Positions 7,973 through 15,230 of a stretch of DNA of 28,090 nucleotides are shown one piece after another. Under the pieces are notes generated by a model. It was not told the DNA's origin. It saw only the letters and a program-made list of their open reading frames with translations, and did no database searches. Both the position numbers and the translations under genes were made by a program. This DNA comes from Bacteroidales bacterium (lineage in GTDB: Bacteria; Bacteroidota; Bacteroidia; Bacteroidales; UBA932): NCBI GenBank assembly GCA_009774765.1, contig VSOK01000028.1, positions 7,620 to 35,709 on the forward strand, in the 5' to 3' direction. How positions within the stretch are numbered: position 1 is the first letter of the stretch; each line of letters opens with the position of its first letter.

Positions 7973-9454
7973 ATGAAACTGTTGCTTTCAATATACGCCG
8001 CAGCGGCAATATCAGCCGCCGGGACACCTGTCCAGAACGTACAGTCATATCTTGAAAACGCCATATCCGGCAAAGAGCTGAGCGACGCGTCAGCCGGTGC
8101 GCTCGCTGTTACGGCAAGCGGAGATACCATATTCTGCGCCAACAGCAAAAAAATGCTTGTCCCTGCCTCCAATATGAAACTTGTCACGACAGCACTCGGA
8201 CTCCATTCGCTTGGAGGAGACTACAGATATGAGACATCCATAGGCTACAGCGGAACTCTCACGCACGGAATCCTCAAAGGAGACCTCTACATAATAGGAG
8301 GAGGAGATCCTACCACAGGATCAAAAGATACCATAGCACCTGCCATAGAGAGCGTATTCAGACAATGGAGACAAATCCTCAAGGATGCAGGAATAAAAAA
8401 AATAGAAGGACATATAATCGGAGACGGCAGATGTTTCCCCGGAATGCCGGAGCAGGAATCATGGCAATACAACGACATAGGAACTTATTACGGGACAGGG
8501 ACAAGCGGACTTTCATTCTATGAAAACACACAAAGTTTCAAAGTCTCAGCGGGAGACTGTGCCGGAGCACCCGTAAAAATCACACCGTCATACCCGGAAA
8601 CCCCGTGGATGAATTTCAGGTACAGCTGCACTACAGGCAAGAAAGGCTCAGGAAACACTTTATACCTCTATACTTCAGACCTTGCTCCAGAAGGTGAATT
8701 CAGAGGTTCATTCGCAATAGACCGAAAGCCAAAGACAGAAGACGCCTCCAACAAATTCCCGGCCTACACCTGCGCATACCATTTCACAGAATACCTCAGA
8801 GGATGCGGAGTGGAATGTACGGAAGGACCAGCCGATCTCGGACATATATTCGGCATACCCGAAAACAGGATATGTCCTCAGAGTGACCTCAGCATAATAG
8901 GAAGCACATTATCCCCACAGTTGGCAAGAATCGCCTTTGAGACCAACCACCAGAGCAACAACTTCTTCGCAGAGACAATATTCAGGACACTCGGGAAAGA
9001 ATATTGCGGCTCAGGATGCTATGACTCTTCATACGTAGCGGTCGAAAATCTCCTTGAAGAGCTGAATGTCGGCAATGAAGGGCTAAGGATACGGGACGGG
9101 AGCGGACTTTCCCGCACAAATTACATAAGTACAGAATTCCTGTGCAGACTGCTCAGGACAATGATGGAATCCCCTGCATTTGAAGATTTCTTCGAATCAC
9201 TGCCATACCCGGGAGGCAACGGGACACTGCAATGGCTGATGCAGTCCGTCCCTGAAAGGACACGTGAAAGGATAAGGATGAAAAGCGGCTCGATGGGAGG
9301 CGTGCGCAGTTTCAGCGGATATATAATCCCACGCTCAGGCTCAAAGGAAGACACTATCATATTTTCGATAATAGTAAACAACTTCACCTGTACAAGCGCG
9401 GAAGTGAACACAAGACTCAACAGGATAATCTCCCTGCTCGCAGAATGCAACTGA
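7973..9454 (+). CDS. dacB: D-alanyl-D-alanine carboxypeptidase/endopeptidase (PBP4, peptidase S13)
   Basis: Periplasmic low-molecular-weight penicillin-binding protein of 493 aa that trims terminal D-Ala and cleaves peptide cross-links in peptidoglycan. A short signal peptide (about residues 1-16) is followed by the three serine-transferase motifs in the S13 order: SxxK as S66-N-M-K69, SxN as S328-N-N330, and KSG at 437-439. About 260 residues separate the first two motifs, as expected for the S13 family, which carries extra domains inserted there. The start gives a signal peptide directly at the N terminus. It ends 5 nt before the convergent rsmE stop with no terminator between them. Confidence 0.94.
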   Translation: MKLLLSIYAAAAISAAGTPVQNVQSYLENAISGKELSDASAGALAVTASGDTIFCANSKKMLVPASNMKLVTTALGLHSLGGDYRYETSIGYSGTLTHGILKGDLYIIGGGDPTTGSKDTIAPAIESVFRQWRQILKDAGIKKIEGHIIGDGRCFPGMPEQESWQYNDIGTYYGTGTSGLSFYENTQSFKVSAGDCAGAPVKITPSYPETPWMNFRYSCTTGKKGSGNTLYLYTSDLAPEGEFRGSFAIDRKPKTEDASNKFPAYTCAYHFTEYLRGCGVECTEGPADLGHIFGIPENRICPQSDLSIIGSTLSPQLARIAFETNHQSNNFFAETIFRTLGKEYCGSGCYDSSYVAVENLLEELNVGNEGLRIRDGSGLSRTNYISTEFLCRLLRTMMESPAFEDFFESLPYPGGNGTLQWLMQSVPERTRERIRMKSGSMGGVRSFSGYIIPRSGSKEDTIIFSIIVNNFTCTSAEVNTRLNRIISLLAECN

Positions 9455-9459
9455 CGCGG

Positions 9460-10197
9460 CTACATATAACGGAAATATACAGCCTCGGCGGCAGTAAGGG
9501 CAGCGGTCTCAGTGCGCAGACGTGAAGCACCGAGATGTACAGGCACAAAACCGTACTCCACGGCAAGCTCAGCTTCCTCTTTTGAGAAATCACCTTCCGG
9601 ACCTATCATGACAACGATTTCATTTCCATCATATTCACTCAACGCCTCCTTGACAGATATCCTTTTGCAGGAGTCGTCCTCAAAGCAATAGGCAATCAGC
9701 TTCAGAGGACCTTCCTGGCCGGCCTGACTCTTTCCTGACGACATTATGAACTCTTTGACTCCGAGAGGCTCCCTCACCTGAGGAACCGCTCCTTTCAGAG
9801 ACTGCTTGGCGGCAGACACGAGTATCTTCTCTATACGCGAAGTCTTGAACACTTTGCGCTCGGAATGCTGCCCGATGACAGGAACAATCTCATCGACACC
9901 AACTTCACAGGCCTTCTCGGCAAACCATTCATAGCGGTCCGAATTCTTTGTAGGGCAGACGGCAAGTACAAGACGGTAAGGATGGCTCCCCCAGTCAGGG
10001 ATCCTCTCCACTATCTCAGCCTCGGCCCCTTTGGGCGAATCATCGGTAATACGGCAGCGCATAAGGGTTCCCTCCCCGTCTATCACAAAAATCTCATCCC
10101 CGGTCTTATGCCTCAGGACCTTTATACAATGCCCAGATTCATCAGCACCCAGACGGCAGAGTTCCCCGTCAATATCTTTAGAATAAAATATCTCCAT
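9460..10197 (-). CDS. rsmE: 16S rRNA (uracil1498-N3)-methyltransferase
   Basis: SPOUT-class methyltransferase of 245 aa that methylates U1498 of 16S rRNA on the 30S subunit, using S-adenosylmethionine. The N-terminal PUA-like part carries HCIKVLRHKTGDEIFVIDG (23-41). The C-terminal knot carries the hallmark blocks MIGPEGDFS (197-205) and LGASRLRTETA (222-232), with GQHSERK at 109-115. An in-frame start farther upstream (10326) would run through the divergent promoter region and into the neighbouring phosphodiesterase gene; the ATG at 10197, 19 nt after a -7 element, gives the family length. It is convergent with dacB and divergent from the YfcE-like gene. Confidence 0.96.
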   Translation of the reverse strand: MEIFYSKDIDGELCRLGADESGHCIKVLRHKTGDEIFVIDGEGTLMRCRITDDSPKGAEAEIVERIPDWGSHPYRLVLAVCPTKNSDRYEWFAEKACEVGVDEIVPVIGQHSERKVFKTSRIEKILVSAAKQSLKGAVPQVREPLGVKEFIMSSGKSQAGQEGPLKLIAYCFEDDSCKRISVKEALSEYDGNEIVVMIGPEGDFSKEEAELAVEYGFVPVHLGASRLRTETAALTAAEAVYFRYM

Positions 10198-10216
10198 TTT
10201 TAATCGTTCAGCTCCG

Positions 10217-10224
10217 CAAAGATA
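10217..10224 (-). promoter_or_regulatory. -7 element of rsmE
   Basis: Minus-strand TATCTTTG matches TAnnTTTG and leaves a leader of roughly 14 nt. It stands only 21 nt from the oppositely directed -7 box at 10246-10253. Confidence 0.55.
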
Positions 10225-10245
10225 GAAAAAATCCAATTTCATTTC

Positions 10246-10253
10246 TAAATTTG
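10246..10253 (+). promoter_or_regulatory. -7 element of the yfcE-radA-def operon
   Basis: TAAATTTG matches TAnnTTTG, 29 nt before the ATG at 10283. The -33 position for this promoter falls on the minus-strand -7 box of rsmE. An AAGGAGA Shine-Dalgarno-like site follows at about 10268. Confidence 0.55.
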
Positions 10254-10282
10254 CATCCGCTTCAATAAAAGGAGATAATATT

Positions 10283-10777
10283 ATGTATATCGGTCTGCTA
10301 TCAGATACACACGGAACGTTTGACAATCCTTTTCAGAACTTTTTCGAGCCTGTCGACGAAATATGGCATGCAGGAGACTTCGGCAATCTCGTCACAGCTG
10401 AGAAGATAGCATCATTCAAGCCGCTGAAAGGAGTACACGGCAACTGTGACGGACAGGACCTGAGATTCGACTATCCGGCATTCCTGTCATTTGACTGCGA
10501 AGGGATGAAAGTACTGATGACCCATATAGGAGGCTATCCCGGGAAATATGACAGGAGAGCCCTACAGCTGATACTTGAATACCGGCCTGATATCTTTGTC
10601 TGCGGCCATTCGCATATTCTGAGGGTAATGAATGACGCAAAGCACAATATGATGGTTATCAATCCGGGAGCGGCCGGAGTGTACGGATTCCATACGGTAC
10701 GCACGGCATTGCGTTTCCATATAGACAACGGCAGGATACACGATATGGAGGTATTTGAACTCCCAAAAAAACGATGA
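10283..10777 (+). CDS. YfcE/MJ0936-family metallophosphoesterase
   Basis: Cytosolic calcineurin-like phosphodiesterase of 164 aa with a two-metal centre. All ligand motifs are present: SDTHG (D8, H10), HAGDF (D32), GNCD (N54), MTHIGG (H81) and GHSH (H109, H111), followed by INPGAAG. Family members hydrolyse small phosphodiesters in vitro; the physiological substrate is not known. A clear AGGAGA ribosome binding site lies about 8 nt before the ATG, one of the few good Shine-Dalgarno sites in this window. It ends 4 nt before radA, so the two are almost certainly co-transcribed. Confidence 0.92.
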   Translation: MYIGLLSDTHGTFDNPFQNFFEPVDEIWHAGDFGNLVTAEKIASFKPLKGVHGNCDGQDLRFDYPAFLSFDCEGMKVLMTHIGGYPGKYDRRALQLILEYRPDIFVCGHSHILRVMNDAKHNMMVINPGAAGVYGFHTVRTALRFHIDNGRIHDMEVFELPKKR

Positions 10778-10781
10778 GACT

Positions 10782-12149
10782 ATGGCAAACAAAGTAAAAT
10801 CAGTCTGGTTCTGCACCTCGTGCGGAAATGAAAGCTCCAAATGGATGGGTAAATGTCCTGCCTGCGGAGAATGGAATACAATGGTGGAGGAGACCGTCGC
10901 GACCGGCAAAAGACAGAACCAGTCGGCCAATGTCCCCGGGAAGAGCCAGAAACCTATGCCGCTTTCCGAGATAGACTCATCCAAAGAAAGCCGTATCTCA
11001 CTCAACAACAACGAGTTTGACAGGATTCTCGGAGGAGGGATAGTTGAAGGGTCATTGGTACTGATCGGAGGTGAACCAGGTATAGGAAAATCAACTCTGT
11101 CACTCCAGATTCCGCTTATGTGTCCGGAACTGAAAACCCTTTATGTCACAGGAGAGGAAAGTGCGAGGCAGGTTAAGCTGAGAGCGGCAAGAATCGGAGG
11201 AACAGACAGCAACTGTCTGATATACAGCGAGACCCTTATGGAGAACATCCTTGCCGAAGCGCGCGGGATAATGCCGGACCTTATGATTGTGGACTCAGTG
11301 CAGACAATGTTTTCACAGAATGTGGAATCTTCTCCGGGCTCCATTTCACAGATAAAGGAGACAGCAGCCCAGCTTCTGAGATTTGCAAAGGAGACAGGCG
11401 TACCGGTGATCCTGATAGGGCATATAACCAAAGAAGGAAGCATCGCCGGCCCTAAGATACTTGAGCATATCGTGGATGTGGTCCTGCAGTTCGAAGGTGA
11501 CAACAGAGGCACATACAGACTTCTCAGAAGCATAAAGAACCGCTTCGGTTCCACTTCGGAACTTGCGGTTTTTGAAATGACCGGGAAAGGGCTTCGCGAA
11601 GTCAGCAACCCGTCGGAAATGCTGATACCTATGCACGACGAGAACCTCAGCGGAGTCGCAGTCAGTGCGATGCTGGACGGCACAAGACCGTTTCTCATAG
11701 AGGTCCAGTCACTTGTCAGCTCCGCGGCGTACGGTACTCCGCAGAGATCCGCCACCGGATTCGATGTACGGAGGCTGAATATGCTGCTGGCAGTGCTTGA
11801 AAAGCGTGCAGGATTCAAACTCGGCGTCAAGGACGTCTTCCTGAATATGGCAGGAGGACTCAAGGTGAATGATCCGGCCTGCGACCTCGCGATAATATGT
11901 GCAGTGCTCTCATCGAATTTTGATTTTGCCATACCGTCCGACGTCTGCTTCGCAGGGGAGGTCGGACTGAGCGGGGAAATACGTCCCGTATCCCAGACGG
12001 ACAGGAGGGTCACTGAAGCCAGGAGGCTCGGATTCAAAAGGATATTCATATCATCCTTCGGCAATACCGACAACATACCGGAAGGCATAGAAGTGATACG
12101 TGTGGCGGATGTACCTGCATTATGCAGGATTTTATTCAAGGGAAATTAA
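10782..12149 (+). CDS. radA: DNA repair protein RadA
   Basis: RecA-like branch-migration helicase of 455 aa (also called Sms) that processes recombination intermediates. In order: a four-Cys zinc finger (C11, C14, C25, C28), a RecA-type ATPase with Walker A GEPGIGKST at 97-105 and Walker B LMIVDS at 167-172, the RadA-specific KNRFG motif at 252-256, and a C-terminal Lon protease-like domain from about 290 onward. The ATG at 10782, 4 nt after the upstream stop, places the zinc finger at its usual distance from the N terminus; an in-frame TTG at 10755 lies inside the previous gene. The deformylase-like gene starts 11 nt downstream. Confidence 0.97.
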   Translation: MANKVKSVWFCTSCGNESSKWMGKCPACGEWNTMVEETVATGKRQNQSANVPGKSQKPMPLSEIDSSKESRISLNNNEFDRILGGGIVEGSLVLIGGEPGIGKSTLSLQIPLMCPELKTLYVTGEESARQVKLRAARIGGTDSNCLIYSETLMENILAEARGIMPDLMIVDSVQTMFSQNVESSPGSISQIKETAAQLLRFAKETGVPVILIGHITKEGSIAGPKILEHIVDVVLQFEGDNRGTYRLLRSIKNRFGSTSELAVFEMTGKGLREVSNPSEMLIPMHDENLSGVAVSAMLDGTRPFLIEVQSLVSSAAYGTPQRSATGFDVRRLNMLLAVLEKRAGFKLGVKDVFLNMAGGLKVNDPACDLAIICAVLSSNFDFAIPSDVCFAGEVGLSGEIRPVSQTDRRVTEARRLGFKRIFISSFGNTDNIPEGIEVIRVADVPALCRILFKGN

Positions 12150-12160
12150 AATAAACAGCT

Positions 12161-12820
12161 ATGAAACTTTCTGACAAACAACTTGATATGCTATCAATTA
12201 TTTTCGCCGTAGCGACAGCCGGCATATTGGTGCTTACGATATTTCTGACTACTGACAGGAAATCATCTCCTGTACTTACATTTACTCCTGAACAGCTCGA
12301 ACTGATCGGCTCGGCCGACAGCCTTATGAGAGTGCTTACGGCAGAAGACAGTCTTGACGTGGAGATTCTGAGACGTCCGTCAGACACGCTTTCTGCGGAT
12401 GACATAAGGTCAGGCGCATTCAAGAAGCTTTCAAGGCTGATGATCAGCACTGTGACCGCTCCAGAACACGACGGGGTCGGCATTGCCGGACCTCAGGTAG
12501 GCATAAACAAAAGGGTCGTCGCTGTGCAGAGATTCGACAAGGAAGGCGAACCGTTCGAAATATATCCGAATATCAGGATAGAAGAGTTTTACGGTGAGAC
12601 CGTTCCTGGAGACGAAGGCTGCCTTTCCGTTCCGGGCAAACGCGCAAGTGTACAGAGATACCGCAAAATAGCAGTGTCATATACTGACTCCGCTACTCTG
12701 AAGACCGTCACGGACACCATATCAGGATTCACCGCCGTGATCTTCCAGCACGAGACTGACCATCTGGACGGAATCCTCTATACCGACAAAGCGGAAAACG
12801 TAAGCGTCATTTGCGAATAA
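12161..12820 (+). CDS. Membrane-anchored peptide deformylase-like protein
   Basis: Protein of 219 aa whose C-terminal 150 residues carry the three peptide deformylase motifs: GVGIAGPQVG (105-114; the usual form is GxGLAAPQ), EGCLSVP (152-158, metal ligand C154) and QHETDHLDG (196-204, ligands H197 and H201, catalytic E198). Normal deformylases are soluble cytosolic enzymes of 150-190 aa that remove the formyl group from new proteins. Here the domain follows a hydrophobic segment (about 12-30) and a linker of about 40 residues, so it is either membrane-tethered or exported. Charges around the segment do not settle the topology. All catalytic residues remain, but one Ala of motif 1 is Gly. It may be the cell's only deformylase or a specialised paralogue; the window cannot tell. 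It is third in the yfcE-radA operon, and its last 14 nt overlap the convergent tsaC-like gene. Confidence 0.85.
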   Translation: MKLSDKQLDMLSIIFAVATAGILVLTIFLTTDRKSSPVLTFTPEQLELIGSADSLMRVLTAEDSLDVEILRRPSDTLSADDIRSGAFKKLSRLMISTVTAPEHDGVGIAGPQVGINKRVVAVQRFDKEGEPFEIYPNIRIEEFYGETVPGDEGCLSVPGKRASVQRYRKIAVSYTDSATLKTVTDTISGFTAVIFQHETDHLDGILYTDKAENVSVICE

Positions 12821-13403
12821 TGACGATCGAAGAGTCAAGGCCTACCTTGATAATTGAAGAAGCCTTCCCTGTAGCCCCTTTTTCAAATGAAGGCTCTACA
12901 ATATAGTCCACACTGTCTTTTATTTCCTGTGATATTTCAGCAAAACAGCCCGGGGTGGACTGCCCTGAGATATTTGCAGAAGTCGAGACTATCGGACGTC
13001 CGAACCTGTGCACAAGGTTACGGCAGAAATCCATCAAAGGAATACGTATAGCTACCGTTCCGTCCTCTGCTACAGCGTTATATGCAAGACTGTGCCTGTC
13101 GCTCATCTCCCTGCTGCCCACAACAGCATCCGGATATATGATGGTCATAGGCTGGTCGTTGACCTCTACAAGCTGCTCCGCAATCTCCGGTATTTCCTTG
13201 ACAAACCTGCATATCATATCCATATCGCAGGCAAGAAGCACAAGAGACTTGCTGTCGGAACGCTGTTTGATCTCATATATTCTGGCTACAGCCTCGGGAT
13301 TGGTGGCATCGCACCCGAGTCCCCATACCGTATCTGTAGGATAAAGGATAATTCCGCCGTCCCGAAGGACCTCCAAAGCTTTCGAATAAATATTTCCGTC
13401 CAT
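12807..13403 (-). CDS. L-threonylcarbamoyladenylate synthase (Sua5/YrdC/YciO family)
   Basis: Short YrdC-domain protein of 198 aa. The family uses threonine, bicarbonate and ATP to make threonylcarbamoyl-AMP, the donor for t6A37 of ANN-decoding tRNAs. Visible signatures are GGIILYPTDTVWGLGCDA (16-33), the IYEIKQRSDSKSL block (42-54) and PIVSTSANISGQ in the C-terminal half. It lacks the additional Sua5 domain, so it is the TsaC/YciO type. YciO-like paralogues can lack full TsaC activity, so exact function is not certain. It is the last gene of the mutL operon, 3 nt after the EEP gene, and overlaps the deformylase-like gene tail to tail by 14 nt. Confidence 0.9.
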   Translation of the reverse strand: MDGNIYSKALEVLRDGGIILYPTDTVWGLGCDATNPEAVARIYEIKQRSDSKSLVLLACDMDMICRFVKEIPEIAEQLVEVNDQPMTIIYPDAVVGSREMSDRHSLAYNAVAEDGTVAIRIPLMDFCRNLVHRFGRPIVSTSANISGQSTPGCFAEISQEIKDSVDYIVEPSFEKGATGKASSIIKVGLDSSIVIIRK

Positions 13404-13406
13404 AAT

Positions 13407-14510
13407 CTAAAGTTCTATTTCCGTCACCACCGGATAATGGTCCGAAAAAGGTTTTCTGTATGTAATATGCGACAAAGCCTGAAAACGCTCAGGATAAAGC
13501 ACATAGTCTATTCTTATCATAGGCCACAGCAGTGAGAATGTGGCTGCGAATCCCTTGCCTGACTCCCGGAAGCTGTCCTCCCTGCCCTTCGACATCTTAT
13601 AATAGGTATATGACATCGGAGTGTCATTGAAATCTCCGCAGACAAAAGAGTCATACTCGCTGTGACCGATATGGTCAAGCACCCTGTTGACCTGTTTAGG
13701 ACGTCTCGATATTCCACGTATCATCTTGTCCTCGGCCTTCTTTATCTTTTCCCTGTCACGTCCGAGCACCGACCTCAACAGTCCTGAAGGAGAGATGTTG
13801 TAGCTTTCAAAATGACAGTTGTACACACGTATCCTGTCATCATCTATCTGATAGTCTGTATATATTGCAAGGTTGGCACTGTTGTCGAACTTGATGACGC
13901 CCTTGTCCTTCGCGGCAAAACGGCTGAGAGTGATATTTCCATAGCTTCCACTCTTACCCGTATACAGATAATACTCATATCCGTATTTTTTCATCCTCTT
14001 TGAAAGGAAAGCACGGAGGTCATTGATATCCTGAATATAAAATTCCTGGAGACAGATGATATCAGCCTTCTGCCTGTCCAGGAACCTCATCACCGAATCT
14101 ATGCATTCTTCTCTGCCGTATCTGCCTCCAACGCCTTTCCCGTTCATAAAACGCCCCACATTATAGGACACGACCTTTACCTTTTCACCTGACGGTTCTT
14201 CATCATTCCCTGCGAACTGGAAATAGCTTCCTACAAAGAACAGTGAAGGAAGTACGGCTACAAGAGGTATGAAAGCCGACCTGGAGCGGCGTTTGAGAGC
14301 CCAGAAAAACAGGACCACATTTACTGTGAAAAGCGGTATGAAGAGCAGTCCGAACAAAGTCATGACCCAGATTTTTGCCGGATTGACCAGAATGGACAGA
14401 AAAGACAGCACAAGAAGACCGGCAGCGATGCACATCACTGCCCTTGCCGTAAATCCGGCAAAAGTGGCCGACTTCCTGACATTCACGTCATTCTTCCTCT
14501 TCATCGCCAT
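13407..14510 (-). CDS. Membrane-anchored endonuclease/exonuclease/phosphatase-family protein
   Basis: Protein of 367 aa. The first 100 residues hold three hydrophobic segments (about 21-42, 46-70 and 79-98). The rest is an EEP hydrolase domain with all its catalytic blocks: SYNVGRF (115-121, N117), CLQEF (153-157, E156), GDFND (292-296, D293 and N295), IDYV (334-337) and SDHYPV (356-361, D357 and H358). The superfamily includes DNases, sphingomyelinases and phosphoinositide phosphatases, and sequence alone does not choose among them. With three membrane spans after a positively charged N terminus, the domain is probably outside the cytoplasm, which would argue against a chromosomal repair nuclease. 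The start is 7 nt after the rhomboid stop, with GGCGGG just ahead. The tight spacing places it in the mutL operon. Confidence 0.87.
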   Translation of the reverse strand: MAMKRKNDVNVRKSATFAGFTARAVMCIAAGLLVLSFLSILVNPAKIWVMTLFGLLFIPLFTVNVVLFFWALKRRSRSAFIPLVAVLPSLFFVGSYFQFAGNDEEPSGEKVKVVSYNVGRFMNGKGVGGRYGREECIDSVMRFLDRQKADIICLQEFYIQDINDLRAFLSKRMKKYGYEYYLYTGKSGSYGNITLSRFAAKDKGVIKFDNSANLAIYTDYQIDDDRIRVYNCHFESYNISPSGLLRSVLGRDREKIKKAEDKMIRGISRRPKQVNRVLDHIGHSEYDSFVCGDFNDTPMSYTYYKMSKGREDSFRESGKGFAATFSLLWPMIRIDYVLYPERFQALSHITYRKPFSDHYPVVTEIEL

Positions 14511-14517
14511 CCCGCCG

Positions 14518-15210
14518 CTATTCGTATTGATACAGTTTGTGCTTTCTTTTCCAGTAACGGATCATTAGCCATCCGAACAGCATTCCTCCCAAATGAGCGA
14601 AATGCGCAATTCCTCCCCCGATGCTGAATACTCCCGTAACAAGCTCTATGGCAATGAATATCAACACAAACCATTTTGCCTTCAATGACACAGGAGGGAA
14701 GATCAGGGTAAGCACCGAATCCGGGAAAAGCATAGCATATCCCATAAGAAGACCGTATATTGCGCCTGATGCGCCTACGGTAGGAGTCATTTTCAATGCG
14801 TGCAAAGATGTGGCGGCAGCAACATTGCCGTCAGCTATCTGAGACATATACTGATGGGCTTCAATCCATTGCACACCAGTATGCAGGGCGACTGCGCCAA
14901 GGCCTGTCACAAAATAGAAAATCAGGAACTTCCTGGTTCCCCATACCCTTTCCAGGACACTTCCGAAGATGAAAAGAGTGTACATATTGAAGAACAGATG
15001 CCAGAAGCCTCCGTGCATAAACATATGCGTAACTATCTGCCACGGCTTGAAAAAGGGTGATGAAGGATAGAACATCGCGAAATGCTCTATCATAAAACTC
15101 TCGTTTACCACCGTCATTATCCACACCAGAACATTTATGAAAATGATATTTTTTGTAACAGGAGGCACGGAACTCATAAAGCCTCCTCTTCCGCCATTGT
15201 AGAAACTCAT
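14518..15210 (-). CDS. Rhomboid-family intramembrane serine protease
   Basis: Integral membrane protease of 230 aa with about six transmembrane helices. It has the rhomboid signatures: HGGFWHLFFNM (66-76), the catalytic serine in GASG (146-149, S148), and the catalytic histidine in the last helix, AHFAHLGGMLFG (202-213, probably H206). Substrates are unknown. The start is taken at the ATG 15210, giving the short Gly-rich N terminus before PPVTKNIIFINV that is common in Bacteroidota homologues. A TTG at 15234 would overlap the mutL stop and is less likely. It lies between mutL and the EEP gene with almost no spacing. Confidence 0.93.
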   Translation of the reverse strand: MSFYNGGRGGFMSSVPPVTKNIIFINVLVWIMTVVNESFMIEHFAMFYPSSPFFKPWQIVTHMFMHGGFWHLFFNMYTLFIFGSVLERVWGTRKFLIFYFVTGLGAVALHTGVQWIEAHQYMSQIADGNVAAATSLHALKMTPTVGASGAIYGLLMGYAMLFPDSVLTLIFPPVSLKAKWFVLIFIAIELVTGVFSIGGGIAHFAHLGGMLFGWLMIRYWKRKHKLYQYE

Positions 15211-15230
15211 TTGATTATATTTAAATTCTA

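Noticed and set aside
11141..12139. Minus-strand open frame of 332 codons
   Set aside because: It is antisense to radA, whose motifs run through the whole interval.
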